A stretch of 48,290 bases of DNA, from positions 1 to 48,290 of the forward strand of contig CAZQKL010000002.1 in NCBI GenBank assembly GCA_964593895.1, given 5' to 3'. The translations under genes were made by a program, and so were the position numbers. Under the pieces are notes generated by a model. The model was not told the DNA's origin. It did no database searches and was given only the letters and a program-made list of their open reading frames with translations. Of the stretch, positions 26,294-35,874 are shown piece after piece. The DNA is from CAZQKL01 sp964593895 [NCBI: uncultured bacterium] (GTDB taxonomy: Bacteria > DYJV01). Each line of letters begins with the position of its first letter. Positions within the stretch are counted from its first letter, which is position 1.

Positions 26294-26314
26294 GATGAGG
26301 AAAAAAATCTTGCA
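26289..26314. promoter_or_regulatory. Inverted repeat between moxR and cheA (operator candidate)
   Basis: TGCAAGAT (26289-26296) and ATCTTGCA (26307-26314), perfect 8-base arms around 10 bases. Each arm overlaps a possible -35 box: TTGCAT for moxR on the minus strand and TTGCAA (26310-26315) for cheA on the plus strand, the latter followed 17 bases later by TAAATT (26333-26338). Confidence 0.5.
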
Positions 26315-26346
26315 AAAATAAATTAATTATTTTAAATTTATTTGAA

Positions 26347-28083
26347 ATGAGCGATTTTTTAAAAGAACTTATAGAACAGTTCTCTTTTGAGTCAAAAGAG
26401 ATTCTTCAAAAACTTGAAAATTTCTTCATTTCTTTTCATGAGACCTTAGTTGATGAAATTTATAGAGAACTTCATACATTAAAAGGAAATGCTGGAGTTA
26501 TATATTCAAATCTTTCTGATGATTTTAAATTAAAGAAGAATTTTGAAATATTCAAAGAAATTGTTCATAAATTTGAAGCTATTGTAAAATCTTTAAAAAA
26601 TGGTGAAATTGAATATTCTTCTGAATTAAATGACCTTTCCCTTGAAGTAATAGATGTTCTGAATGAAATTCTTGAACTTTCTGAAGATGAAAAATTAATT
26701 GAAAAAAATTATGAAGATTTAATTGCCAAAATTGAAAATTTCTCAAGTAAACCAAAGATTTCTACTTCAGAGCCTAAAGAAAAACCTTCAAAAGAAGATT
26801 ATGTTGAATTAACTGGAGAGGAATTTTTTGGAGAAATAGAAAAATATGAGCCCCCTCCAAAGCCTGAAAAAAAGGAGAAAAAAGAAACTCAGGTTATTCA
26901 TTTTGATAAATTTTTAAAAAAAGAAGATTTTAAAATAATACAGGTTAAAACTGACAAAATTGATTATTTATTATCATTTGTAAGTGAGCTAATTAATGTA
27001 AAAAATATCTTTGATTTTATTGTGGAGAAAGAGAGTAATAAAGTATCAATAGAACTTAAAAATGCTTTACAGAGACTAAAATTTATTACATCAAACATTC
27101 AAAAAAGCGTTCTTAAATTAAGACTTGTTCCTGTAAGAGATATTCTTCAAAAATTTCCAAGAATAGTTTCAGAATATCAAAAAATTTTCAATAAAAAGAT
27201 TAATCTTACAATAAAAGGGGAAGATATAGAAATTGATAAGAGCATACTAACTCATCTTAATGATATTTTAGTCCATATTGTAAGAAATGCAATTGACCAT
27301 GGAATTGAATCTCCACAAGAAAGAATTGCAAGCGGGAAAAATGAAATAGGCAATATTATTATTCAAGCATCAATTGAAAAAGAATTTTTTAGAATAACTG
27401 TTGCAGATGATGGAAGAGGTATAAATCCTGATATAATAAGAGAAAAAGCCATTCAAAAAGGGATAATTACAAAGGAGCAAGCAAATAATTTAAGTGAACA
27501 TAATCTCATTCAGTTAATTTTTTATCCCGGTTTTTCCACAAGAGATGATGTTTCAGAAATATCTGGAAGAGGTGTTGGACTTGATGTTGTAAAAGATATT
27601 GTAAAAAAATTAAATGGAAAAATAGATGTTTTCAGTAAAGTTGGTAAAGGAACTGTGTTCAGAATTCATCTTCCTATATCACTAAATATCATAAAAGTTC
27701 TTGTAGTAACATTGGAAAATCTATATTTTTCAATTCCTTACAGCGATATTCTATTTACATTATCAGTTGAAAAGGATAAAATTAAAAATCATGCTGATTC
27801 TCTTATCTTAATTTATGATGGCAGTAAAATTCAAATTTTTGACCTTGGTGTGCTATTAGGTTATAGAGATAAAATTCTTGAAAGAGATAATTACGATATT
27901 GTTGTTATTGAAGTGGATAAAGAAAAAATAGGATTTATTGTTGATAAACTGAATGATGAAAATGAAATTGTTGTAAACCCTTTACCTGATTTTATATCTG
28001 CAATTCCAGGAATTTCTGGAGCAACAATTCTTGGCAATGGGAAAATTTCAGTGGTATTAAATCTTAAAGATTTAATGGTATAG
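26347..28083 (+). CDS. cheA: CheA-like histidine kinase
   Basis: A 578-residue chemotaxis-type kinase. It has an Hpt domain with phospho-acceptor His43 in ELHTLKGNAG, a charged linker (about 120-190), a dimerisation helix pair, an HATPase with VRNAIDHGIE, DDGRGI, GFSTRDDVSEISGRGVGLDV and GKGTVFRI, and a C-terminal CheW-like domain. A separate CheY-binding P2 domain is not evident, and no cheW or cheY is nearby, though a chemoreceptor lies at 35849-37624. No Shine-Dalgarno precedes the ATG. It heads the operon that runs through reverse gyrase to kdsB. Confidence 0.9.
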   Translation: MSDFLKELIEQFSFESKEILQKLENFFISFHETLVDEIYRELHTLKGNAGVIYSNLSDDFKLKKNFEIFKEIVHKFEAIVKSLKNGEIEYSSELNDLSLEVIDVLNEILELSEDEKLIEKNYEDLIAKIENFSSKPKISTSEPKEKPSKEDYVELTGEEFFGEIEKYEPPPKPEKKEKKETQVIHFDKFLKKEDFKIIQVKTDKIDYLLSFVSELINVKNIFDFIVEKESNKVSIELKNALQRLKFITSNIQKSVLKLRLVPVRDILQKFPRIVSEYQKIFNKKINLTIKGEDIEIDKSILTHLNDILVHIVRNAIDHGIESPQERIASGKNEIGNIIIQASIEKEFFRITVADDGRGINPDIIREKAIQKGIITKEQANNLSEHNLIQLIFYPGFSTRDDVSEISGRGVGLDVVKDIVKKLNGKIDVFSKVGKGTVFRIHLPISLNIIKVLVVTLENLYFSIPYSDILFTLSVEKDKIKNHADSLILIYDGSKIQIFDLGVLLGYRDKILERDNYDIVVIEVDKEKIGFIVDKLNDENEIVVNPLPDFISAIPGISGATILGNGKISVVLNLKDLMV

Positions 28084-28085
28084 TT

Positions 28086-28811
28086 ATGTTTGAATTTTCA
28101 GAAAAAATTATTCTTTTTGGAGATTTTCATTTAAATTTAAATGATGAAAGATTAAAATATGTTGAAAGATTTTTTAAAGATATAGTCGCAAATTATAAAA
28201 ATTTAATTATTCTTGGAGATTTTTTTGAATTTTACTATTCTTTTCCTGAAGTTGTGCCAGCTGGATATTTAGAAATTTTAAAAATTTTAAAAGAATTTTC
28301 TGAAAAATTAAAAATTTTTTATATAGAAGGTAATCATGATTTTGGACTTAAAAATTTTTTCAACATATTAACATTTGAAGAAAAAGTTGAATTCAAAGTG
28401 AATAATAAAAAATTTATAGCAATTCATGGAGATACAATTGATAATAATGACAGAAAATATAAAATTTTAAGAAAAATATTAAGAACTCCATTTATTAAAT
28501 TGTTAATGGACAATCTTCCACCATACATAGTTTTAAAAATTTCTAAAATACTTTCAGATTCAAGTAAAAATTATCTCAGAAAACCGAAATCTGCAAATTT
28601 TCATGAACAGATAAAAAATATATTCAATAATTCAGAGATAATACAAAAAGAGTTTGATATTTTAATATCCGCTCATTTTCACTGCAATGTAGAGTTTAAA
28701 ATAGAAAATAAAGAAATTATTGTTGTAAATGGATTTGAAAATGAAAAAACAATAAATTATCTTGAAATTAATGAAAATGGAGAAATTTTAAGGAAAAAAT
28801 GGAATTTTTAA
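28086..28811 (+). CDS. LpxH-like UDP-2,3-diacylglucosamine hydrolase
   Basis: A 241-residue calcineurin-like metallophosphoesterase. The metal motifs run in order: GDFH near the N-terminus, GDFFEF, GNHD, HGD and a C-terminal SAHFH. This order and length fit LpxH and its relatives, which cleave the pyrophosphate of UDP-2,3-diacyl-glucosamine in lipid A synthesis. kdsB in the same operon supports an outer-membrane role. A different phosphoesterase activity cannot be excluded. It is two bases after cheA and overlaps the HD-protein gene by 13. Confidence 0.75.
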   Translation: MFEFSEKIILFGDFHLNLNDERLKYVERFFKDIVANYKNLIILGDFFEFYYSFPEVVPAGYLEILKILKEFSEKLKIFYIEGNHDFGLKNFFNILTFEEKVEFKVNNKKFIAIHGDTIDNNDRKYKILRKILRTPFIKLLMDNLPPYIVLKISKILSDSSKNYLRKPKSANFHEQIKNIFNNSEIIQKEFDILISAHFHCNVEFKIENKEIIVVNGFENEKTINYLEINENGEILRKKWNF

Positions 28812-29827
28812 AATTTTTAGTAAAAAAAGGATACAATGTAAACCTTGTAAGTTTTTCAGCAATTGATAAGTATCTTTATAATAATTTAGATGATTATTAT
28901 GTCTATGTAAATTCAGATGCTACAATTGTTGATGTTGCAAAGTTTACTGACGAAATTTCTTCAGGATATTTAAAAGCAGATTTTTCAATAATAATTGATA
29001 AAAAAACCTATCTATTTTATTCAAATTCTATATTTGACTATCCTATTTTATACTTTTCATACAACTTAAATAAAGATATTTTTAAAAATATCTATGAAAG
29101 TTTTAATCACATAAAAAGAAAAGAAACATTTTTTTGTGGTAATAATTTTAGTATAAACTCAATAATTGATGCATCAATTATTCTATCAAAATACGATATT
29201 GAAATAAAGAACCTTCCAGATACTCCTTTAAATATTTTCCCCCCATTATCAATTAAAGAACAGAAAAGGGTTTTAATTTCAAATATTTTGGGAAAATATT
29301 CATATTTAGGTCTTCAATTTTTACTTGAAAAAGGATTTATTGAACATTACTGGAGAGAAATTTTTTTGATGACAAAAGTTGAACAGATTAAAGATTTTCA
29401 TCCAGAAGGAAATGTGTGGCAACATACATTGCATGCTTTCAAATATTTAAAGAAAAAAGATTTAATTTTATCATTGGCACTTCTACTCCACGATGTTGGA
29501 AAAGCTTTTTCTGAAGAATACAATGGGAAAAAGTTTTACAATCATGCTCAAATTGGCTCAAAAATAACAGAAAAATTTCTTAAAAACCTTGAATTCCCAT
29601 TTGAGATAATAAAAGAAGTTAAAAATCTTGTGAAATATCATATGCTACCTAAAGCAATTGGTTCATTTCCTGAAAGTAAATTAAAAAGAATAAAAAAGCA
29701 GGTTGATTTCAATAGATTATTTGAACTTTATAGAGCAGATTTATCCTCCTCTTACAAAAAATTAAATTTCTACTATAAGGCTAAAAAAATTATAAGGAAA
29801 TTTAAAGATGATACCAGCGGTTTATAA
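28799..29827 (+). CDS. HD-domain protein related to CCA-adding/poly(A) polymerase tails
   Basis: A 342-residue protein. From about residue 150 it resembles the C-terminal part of HD-containing tRNA nucleotidyltransferases: FHPEGNVWQHTLHAF (His201, His209), LLLHDVGKA (His231-Asp232), a later NHAQ histidine (249), KYHMLP (281) and an AD-containing helix at the end. The N-terminal ~145 residues lack the GG and DxD catalytic motifs of the polymerase head, though FSINSII faintly recalls its RRDFTINA motif. So the phosphohydrolase domain looks intact while polymerase activity is unlikely. It overlaps lpxH by 13 and reverse gyrase by 20 bases. RNA end repair or phosphohydrolysis is a guess. Confidence 0.75.
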   Translation: MEFLKFLVKKGYNVNLVSFSAIDKYLYNNLDDYYVYVNSDATIVDVAKFTDEISSGYLKADFSIIIDKKTYLFYSNSIFDYPILYFSYNLNKDIFKNIYESFNHIKRKETFFCGNNFSINSIIDASIILSKYDIEIKNLPDTPLNIFPPLSIKEQKRVLISNILGKYSYLGLQFLLEKGFIEHYWREIFLMTKVEQIKDFHPEGNVWQHTLHAFKYLKKKDLILSLALLLHDVGKAFSEEYNGKKFYNHAQIGSKITEKFLKNLEFPFEIIKEVKNLVKYHMLPKAIGSFPESKLKRIKKQVDFNRLFELYRADLSSSYKKLNFYYKAKKIIRKFKDDTSGL

Positions 29828-32800
29828 AAATATGTGTCCAAATTGCCAAAAAGATATTTCATCTTTTAGACTTGAAAAAGGGCTTTTATGTGAAAATTGC
29901 TTAAAAACAGAAATTGATAGCAAGAAAATCTGTGAAAAAATTGATAAAGGAGAATTTATTAAAATTTGTAAAATAAAAGAGAATGTTTCAGAATTTGAAA
30001 ATTTTTTTATTAAATTTATAAAAAATCCTTTAAATTCAATACAGAAAACATGGGCATACAGATTTTTTTCAGACACTTCATTTGCAATGATTGCTCCCAC
30101 TGGAATTGGAAAAACTACATTTGGTTTAATTTTATCACTTTTTCTTCAAAATAAAAATAAAAAAACCTACTTATTATTTCCAACTCAAATTCTTGTTAAT
30201 GAAAATTTTAAAAAGCTTAAAAGCCTTTCAAAATCACCTTCAAATATTGTAGGATATTTTTCAACCAAAAAAAAAGAAAAAGAGAAAATAAAGGAAAGAA
30301 TAAAAAGTGGTGACTTTGACATTTTGATAACAACTACAATGTTTTTGTATAAAAATTCTGAAATAATTCCAAAGGGAATTTTTGACCTAATTTTTATTGA
30401 TGATGTTGATTCTGTTGTTAAAAGCGGAAAAAATATTGATAAAGTGCTTAAACTTTTAAATTTTAATAAAAAAGAACTTGATAAAGCTTTTTATATAATA
30501 AAAAATGGCCAGGTTTTTTCAGAAAAAGAATTTTTTGAAAAACTTTCAAATAAAAGAAAGGGTTTACTTATTGTATCAACTGCGACCTCAAATCCACGCT
30601 CATACAGAATAAAATTATTTAAAGAACTCCTTGGATTTGAAGTTGGAAAGCCTACAATCTATCTAAGAAATATTGTAGATGTTTACGAATTTGTAGAAAA
30701 AGAAAAGCTTGAAGAGAAAACCTTAAATTTATTAAAAAGATTTAAAACTGGTGGACTTGTTTTTTTATCTTCCTCTTTTTCAAAAGATATAAAAGAATTT
30801 GTTGAATTTTTAAACAAAAATGGCATAAAGGCAATTAGTTATGAGGATTTTTTAAAATATGAAGATGATTTTTTAAATGAAAAAATAGATGTAATTGTTG
30901 GATATTCAAGTTACAGAAATCCTCTTGCAAGAGGAATAAATCTTCCTGCAACAGTAAGATATGCAATATTTGTTGGTGTTCCAAGATTTTCTGATGATAT
31001 TCCAGATTTAACTGGTTACATTCAAGCATCTGGAAGAACTTCAAGATTATATTTTAACAAATTAACTCTTGGATTAAGTTATCTTTTAGTTGAAGATAAA
31101 GAACTGTTTTATCAGTTAAGAAAAAAATTGAGATGGTATTCAGATGAAATTGAATTTCATAATATTGAGGAAATTGATTTAAATGAAATTTTAAAAAATA
31201 TTGATAAAGAAAGAGAAAAAATTAAAAAAGGAATACCACTTGTTGAGGAGAAAGAATTCCTAAAAACAATTTTAATCATTGTTGAATCACCAAACAAAGC
31301 AAGAACAATTGCAAATTTTTTTGGCAAACCATTAAAAAGAAGAATAAATAATATTGAAGTTTACGAAATCGCTGTTGAAGGGAGATTAATTATTATTTCA
31401 GCAAGCAAAGGTCATTTGTTTGATTTAATAAAAGAAGGTTTTTATTTTGGAGTTGAAAAACAGGCTAATAAAATCATACCATATTTTGAACCAATTGACC
31501 AGGATAGAAAAAAAATTGTTTCTGCTTTAAGAAAGCTAACTCTTGAAATTGATGAGACCTTTATTGCTACTGACCCTGATACAGAAGGTGAAAAGATTGG
31601 ATTTGATATTTTTCTTAATCTAAAAACTTTTAATGAGAAAATTAAAAGAATTGAATTTCATGAAGTTACAAAAAAAGCTTTTAAAAAAGCTATAGAAGAA
31701 TTTAGAAGTATAAATTCTAATCTTGTAAAAGCACAATTTCTAAGAAGAATTGCAGATAGATGGGTAGGATTTAAAATTTCACAATATTTGCAGAGAAATT
31801 TAAATAAAAACTGGCTATCAGCTGGCAGAGTTCAAACTCCTGTATTATCATGGATTGTTGAAAGAGCAAAACTTGCAAAACAGAAAGTTGGTAAAGTTTT
31901 TGTAAAAATAAATGAAATAGAATTTGTGTTTGAATTTGAAAATATTACTGAAGCTAAAAGATTTTTTAATAATTTAAAATTTGTAAAAGTTGAAAAAGAT
32001 AGTGAAAATACTGAAAAATTAAACATAAAACCTTTCACCACAGATACTCTTTTAAGAGAAATTGCTAAAATCTACAAATTTTCTCCTCAAAAAATAATGG
32101 AAATAGCCCAAACTCTTTTTGAATTAGGATTAATAACATATCATAGAACTGACAGTATAAGAGTTTCAGATGTTGGAATTAAAGTTGCAAAAGAATTTAT
32201 CCTTGAGCATTTTGGAAAGGATTATTTTAAACCAAAAACTTTCTCTTTTTCTCATGGTGCTCATGAATGTATAAGACCTACAAGACCAATGGATAAAGAA
32301 GATATAATTGAATTTATAAAATCAAGGAACCTTAAAAATATAAAAAATGAGCATATTAAAGTTTACGATTTAATCTTTAAAACTTTTATTGCTTCACAGA
32401 TGAGAGATACTGTTGTAAAAAAGATAAAATACAAATTATCTGCTTTTGAATATTCAACAACTTCTGAGGTAATCACTGAAATTATTGAAGATGGATACAA
32501 TAAAATTTTTCCTGTAAAAATTTATACTCCAATAAAAGAAGGAATAGCAAAAGATTTTAAAAAATATTTAAGATATTATCCTAAAATGCCTCTTTTTACT
32601 TTTTCAACAATAATTGAAGAAATGAAGAAAAAAGGAATTGGCAGGCCCTCAACTTATGCTATTACAATAAAAAAATTAATTGATAGAAATTATATTGTTG
32701 AAAAAAATGGGTATCTTATTCCAACTTCGCTTGGAATTGAAGTTCTAAATGAATTAAAAAATAAAAAGGAATATTCAAAATTTGTTGAGGAAAACTTTAC

Positions 32801-32894
32801 AAAACAACTTGAAGAAAAAATGGATTTTGTTCAAGAAGGAAAAGTAAGCTATTTTGAAGAATTGGAAAATCTATTTAAAGAGTTATTTTTATGA
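29808..32894 (+). CDS. rgy: Reverse gyrase
   Basis: A 1028-residue fusion of an SF2 helicase and a type IA topoisomerase that introduces positive supercoils, protecting DNA at high temperature. It has an N-terminal zinc finger (Cys10, 13, 28, 31), Walker A APTGIGKTT (96-104), the DDVD box (198-201), and helicase motif VI QASGRTSR (406-413). In the topoisomerase, VESPNKA is at 492-498, the acidic DPDTEGE at 589-595, SAGRVQTPVL at 671-680 and catalytic Tyr778 in ITYHRTDS. The second zinc finger found in some family members is absent. Both halves look intact with no intein or frameshift. An alternative ATG at 29832 would still keep the zinc finger. It overlaps holA by 4 bases. Confidence 0.97.
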   Translation: MIPAVYKNMCPNCQKDISSFRLEKGLLCENCLKTEIDSKKICEKIDKGEFIKICKIKENVSEFENFFIKFIKNPLNSIQKTWAYRFFSDTSFAMIAPTGIGKTTFGLILSLFLQNKNKKTYLLFPTQILVNENFKKLKSLSKSPSNIVGYFSTKKKEKEKIKERIKSGDFDILITTTMFLYKNSEIIPKGIFDLIFIDDVDSVVKSGKNIDKVLKLLNFNKKELDKAFYIIKNGQVFSEKEFFEKLSNKRKGLLIVSTATSNPRSYRIKLFKELLGFEVGKPTIYLRNIVDVYEFVEKEKLEEKTLNLLKRFKTGGLVFLSSSFSKDIKEFVEFLNKNGIKAISYEDFLKYEDDFLNEKIDVIVGYSSYRNPLARGINLPATVRYAIFVGVPRFSDDIPDLTGYIQASGRTSRLYFNKLTLGLSYLLVEDKELFYQLRKKLRWYSDEIEFHNIEEIDLNEILKNIDKEREKIKKGIPLVEEKEFLKTILIIVESPNKARTIANFFGKPLKRRINNIEVYEIAVEGRLIIISASKGHLFDLIKEGFYFGVEKQANKIIPYFEPIDQDRKKIVSALRKLTLEIDETFIATDPDTEGEKIGFDIFLNLKTFNEKIKRIEFHEVTKKAFKKAIEEFRSINSNLVKAQFLRRIADRWVGFKISQYLQRNLNKNWLSAGRVQTPVLSWIVERAKLAKQKVGKVFVKINEIEFVFEFENITEAKRFFNNLKFVKVEKDSENTEKLNIKPFTTDTLLREIAKIYKFSPQKIMEIAQTLFELGLITYHRTDSIRVSDVGIKVAKEFILEHFGKDYFKPKTFSFSHGAHECIRPTRPMDKEDIIEFIKSRNLKNIKNEHIKVYDLIFKTFIASQMRDTVVKKIKYKLSAFEYSTTSEVITEIIEDGYNKIFPVKIYTPIKEGIAKDFKKYLRYYPKMPLFTFSTIIEEMKKKGIGRPSTYAITIKKLIDRNYIVEKNGYLIPTSLGIEVLNELKNKKEYSKFVEENFTKQLEEKMDFVQEGKVSYFEELENLFKELFL

Positions 32895-33850
32895 AAAATT
32901 TTAAAAAAGAGGTAACTTCTAAAGGCTTAAAACCAATATATTTTTTTAAATTAAGTGACTTACTTTACAAAAAGGAGATAGTTAAACTAATTAAAGAAAA
33001 ATTTTATAAAAATTCTGAAGTTGTTTATTTTAATTTGTCTGAAGAGAAACTTGATAAAATTATCAATGCATTTCTATCATCAGGGTTGTTTATAAAAAAG
33101 AAAATAATTGTGTGCAATGAAGGTGATGCGTTAAAAGATAAAGCTATTAATGAGTTAATTAAGTTATCAAAAAAGTTTAAAGTTCCAAAAAGTTCCATTT
33201 TAATTATTTTTTTTGACAATTTAAAAATAAACTCTGAAAATTTTTATGAAATAAAAATTCCTTCAGTTGAAGAATTAAAAAAATTTATAATAATATTTTT
33301 TAAAAAACATGGTATTGAAGTTAATTTAGACTTTGCAAATTTTATTGTAGAAAATTGCGGTTACGATTTTAACAAAGTCTCTCTTGAAATAAAAAAAATT
33401 TTGGCTTATGCTGATAAAAGAAAATTTTTAACAATTGATGAAATAAAAGATTTAATAAAATTTTCTGGAGAGGAAAATATATTTAAATTAATTGATTTTT
33501 TCTTTGAAAAAAAACAACAAGAAGCAATAAAAACATTTTACAACTTAAAAAAATTAAATGTTAATATTCTTCAAATAATTTCAATTTTTCAAAAAACAAT
33601 AATTAATCTTGCAAAAATAAGGTCATTATCAGTTGAAAAAAAATTGCCTGAAAAAGAAATTTTCCAGAGAATTTCTCTACCACCATTTGTTTGCAAAAAG
33701 TTATTAAGATATTCAAAAAACTTTAAATTTCAGCTACTATACAAAATATACTCAGAACTTTACAATCTTGAACTTTTAGCAAAAACTTCAACAATAAATA
33801 TTGAAAATCTATTTGAAAACTTTTTAATCAATTATTTAAAATGGCACTAA
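32891..33850 (+). CDS. holA: DNA polymerase III delta subunit
   Basis: A 319-residue HolA-like protein that opens the sliding clamp in the replication clamp-loader. Family-like features are the N-terminal PIYFFKLSDLLYKKEIVKLI element, the long basic middle, the IIFFDNLKI segment, and the C-terminal helical collar (FQKTIINLAKIRSL, LYNLELLAKTS). HolA sequences diverge widely, so the call rests on overall layout more than sharp motifs. It overlaps rgy by 4 and kdsB by 10 bases. Confidence 0.75.
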   Translation: MKNFKKEVTSKGLKPIYFFKLSDLLYKKEIVKLIKEKFYKNSEVVYFNLSEEKLDKIINAFLSSGLFIKKKIIVCNEGDALKDKAINELIKLSKKFKVPKSSILIIFFDNLKINSENFYEIKIPSVEELKKFIIIFFKKHGIEVNLDFANFIVENCGYDFNKVSLEIKKILAYADKRKFLTIDEIKDLIKFSGEENIFKLIDFFFEKKQQEAIKTFYNLKKLNVNILQIISIFQKTIINLAKIRSLSVEKKLPEKEIFQRISLPPFVCKKLLRYSKNFKFQLLYKIYSELYNLELLAKTSTINIENLFENFLINYLKWH

Positions 33851-34566
33851 TTGTTATACCTGCAAGATTTTCATCAAAAAGATTTCCAGGTAAACCTCTT
33901 GTAAAAATATTTGGAAAAGAAATGATTTTACATGTTTATGAACGAGCAAAAAAATCAAAGCTTGCAAAAGAAGTGATTGTTGCAACAGATGATGAAACTA
34001 TTTTAAATTGTGTGAAAAATGCAAATGGAAAAGCTATTTTAACCTCAAAAGATATAAAATCTGGAACAGATAGAGTATGGGAAGTTGCAAAAGATAAAGA
34101 TTACGAAATTATTGTAAATGTTCAAGGAGATGAACCTCTAATTTCTTCTGATGTTATAGACAGGGCAATAATTGAATTAAAAAATGATAAAAATGCGGAT
34201 ATCACAACACCTGTAAAAAAAATTGAAAATAAAGATGATATACATAATCCAAATGTTGTAAAGGTTGCTTTTGGAGAAAACTTTTATGCTTTGTATTTCT
34301 CAAGAAGCCCAATTCCATATTTTAGAGACAACTCAAATAAAGGAGAATTTTTTAAACATATAGGTTTATACTGCTTTAGAAAAAAAGCTCTGGAAAAATT
34401 TGTCAACTTTAAAGAAGGAAAACTTGAAAAAATTGAAAAACTTGAACAACTGAGAGCATTAGAAAATTTTTTAAAAATAAAAGTTTTTATAACAGATTAT
34501 GAATCAATTTCTATTGACACTCCTGAGGATTTATCTAAGCTCTCCAGATATTTTAGGAGTATATGA
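33841..34566 (+). CDS. kdsB: 3-deoxy-manno-octulosonate cytidylyltransferase
   Basis: A 241-residue CMP-Kdo synthetase activating Kdo for the LPS inner core. It shows IPARFSSKRFPGKPL, the TDDETIL aspartates, SGTDRVWEVA, NVQGDEPLI and a late ESISIDTPEDL. This is direct evidence for a Gram-negative outer membrane. Its 3' end overlaps the convergent M16 protease by 36 bases. Confidence 0.95.
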   Translation: MALIVIPARFSSKRFPGKPLVKIFGKEMILHVYERAKKSKLAKEVIVATDDETILNCVKNANGKAILTSKDIKSGTDRVWEVAKDKDYEIIVNVQGDEPLISSDVIDRAIIELKNDKNADITTPVKKIENKDDIHNPNVVKVAFGENFYALYFSRSPIPYFRDNSNKGEFFKHIGLYCFRKKALEKFVNFKEGKLEKIEKLEQLRALENFLKIKVFITDYESISIDTPEDLSKLSRYFRSI

Positions 34567-35874
34567 AATAGATTTCCCTTTTTCTGGAATAAGTTCAATT
34601 ATTGTGGAATTATTTTTTCTAAAAATCTTTTTTGACCAATTGATAATATCTTTTTGGGTAACTTTTTTTATTAATTCTGGATATTTAAGAAAATAATCAA
34701 CCTTACCAATCCCAGCATAAAAGCTCAAACTATCTGCATATCCTGAAATTGTTTCTTTTGAATAAAAGTAATCGTAAATTGCTCTATTTTTTGAAAGAAT
34801 AAAATCTTTTCTTGAAAAATTTCCTTTTTTTAAATTTTCAAATTCATTCCAAATTATCTTTTCCACATCTTTAAACTTTGCATTTTTATTTAGATTTGCA
34901 AAAATAACAAAAAGTCCTGAATGAACTCTCTCCTGATTTCCACCATAAATAGATGAGCATAATCTTTTTTCTCTAACAAGCTTTCTAAATAAAATTGAAT
35001 TTTCCCTTGCAAAAAGCATGTAAGTAATTATATCAAGAACTGGAGTTGAATTATCTGAAATTGGTGGTATGTGAAAAGATATTGCAATTTTTTTATTTGT
35101 TGAAATAAAATGTAAAACTTCTCTTCTCTGCCCTTTCTGTGGAGGTTCTTCTGTAAATTTCTCTTGAATTCTTTTCTTTTTATATTTTCCAAAATACTTT
35201 TTTATTAATCTAACAGTTTTTTTAACATTGATATCCCCGCAAATCACAATAACCGCGTTGTTTGGAGCATAATGTTTTTTATAAAATCTATAAACATCAT
35301 CCCTTGTCCATGAAAGAATATCAGAAGAAAATCCAATTGGAGTCCATCTATAAGGAGATTCAAGATAGCTTAATCTATGTAATGTGTAATATAAATAGCC
35401 ATCTGGCGAATTATCAATTCTCCATAGTCTTTCTTGATAAACAACATTTCTTTCCTTTAAAAATTTTTTTCTATCAATAGTTAAATATTCCATATTATCA
35501 GCATAAATTTTTAAAATTTCCTTTAAAGCATCTTTTTTTATAACTGCATAATATCTTGTATAATCAAATGAGGTAGATGCGTTTTCAATTCCTCCGTTCA
35601 ACACAACATATTTTTCAAAAAATCCATCTTTGAAATGCTTTGAACCTCTAAAATTCATATGCTCAAGCATATGAGCAATTCCTGTAATGCCATTATATTC
35701 ATCTTTCGAGCCAGTCTTGTAAACAACATTTATGCTTACAATTGGAAGATATGATTTTTTCACAAGATATACTTTTAGACCATTTTTAAGCTGAAATTTA
35801 AAAATCTTAGCTTGAAGTGTGGTAAAAATTAAAAAAATTAGACCAAAGCTAAATATCAGTTTTTTTCTCAACAT
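34531..35874 (-). CDS. M16-family zinc protease
   Basis: A 447-residue pitrilysin/insulinase-type peptidase with an N-terminal signal peptide (residues 1-22, ending LQA) for export. The inverted zinc motif HMLEH (68-72) is intact, with the third glutamate in the VVYQERLW segment, and a C-terminal M16 second half is present. It may degrade peptides in the periplasm. It begins inside the chemoreceptor gene (26-base overlap), which suggests co-expression, not function. Confidence 0.9.
   Translation of the reverse strand: MLRKKLIFSFGLIFLIFTTLQAKIFKFQLKNGLKVYLVKKSYLPIVSINVVYKTGSKDEYNGITGIAHMLEHMNFRGSKHFKDGFFEKYVVLNGGIENASTSFDYTRYYAVIKKDALKEILKIYADNMEYLTIDRKKFLKERNVVYQERLWRIDNSPDGYLYYTLHRLSYLESPYRWTPIGFSSDILSWTRDDVYRFYKKHYAPNNAVIVICGDINVKKTVRLIKKYFGKYKKKRIQEKFTEEPPQKGQRREVLHFISTNKKIAISFHIPPISDNSTPVLDIITYMLFARENSILFRKLVREKRLCSSIYGGNQERVHSGLFVIFANLNKNAKFKDVEKIIWNEFENLKKGNFSRKDFILSKNRAIYDYFYSKETISGYADSLSFYAGIGKVDYFLKYPELIKKVTQKDIINWSKKIFRKNNSTIIELIPEKGKSISYTPKISGELR

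Noticed and set aside
29808-32894. Archaeal origin of the whole contig, because of reverse gyrase and an archaeal-type ATPase
   Set aside because: IF-3, L35, L20, PheS/PheT layout, IHF-like protein, kdsB and the promoters are bacterial.
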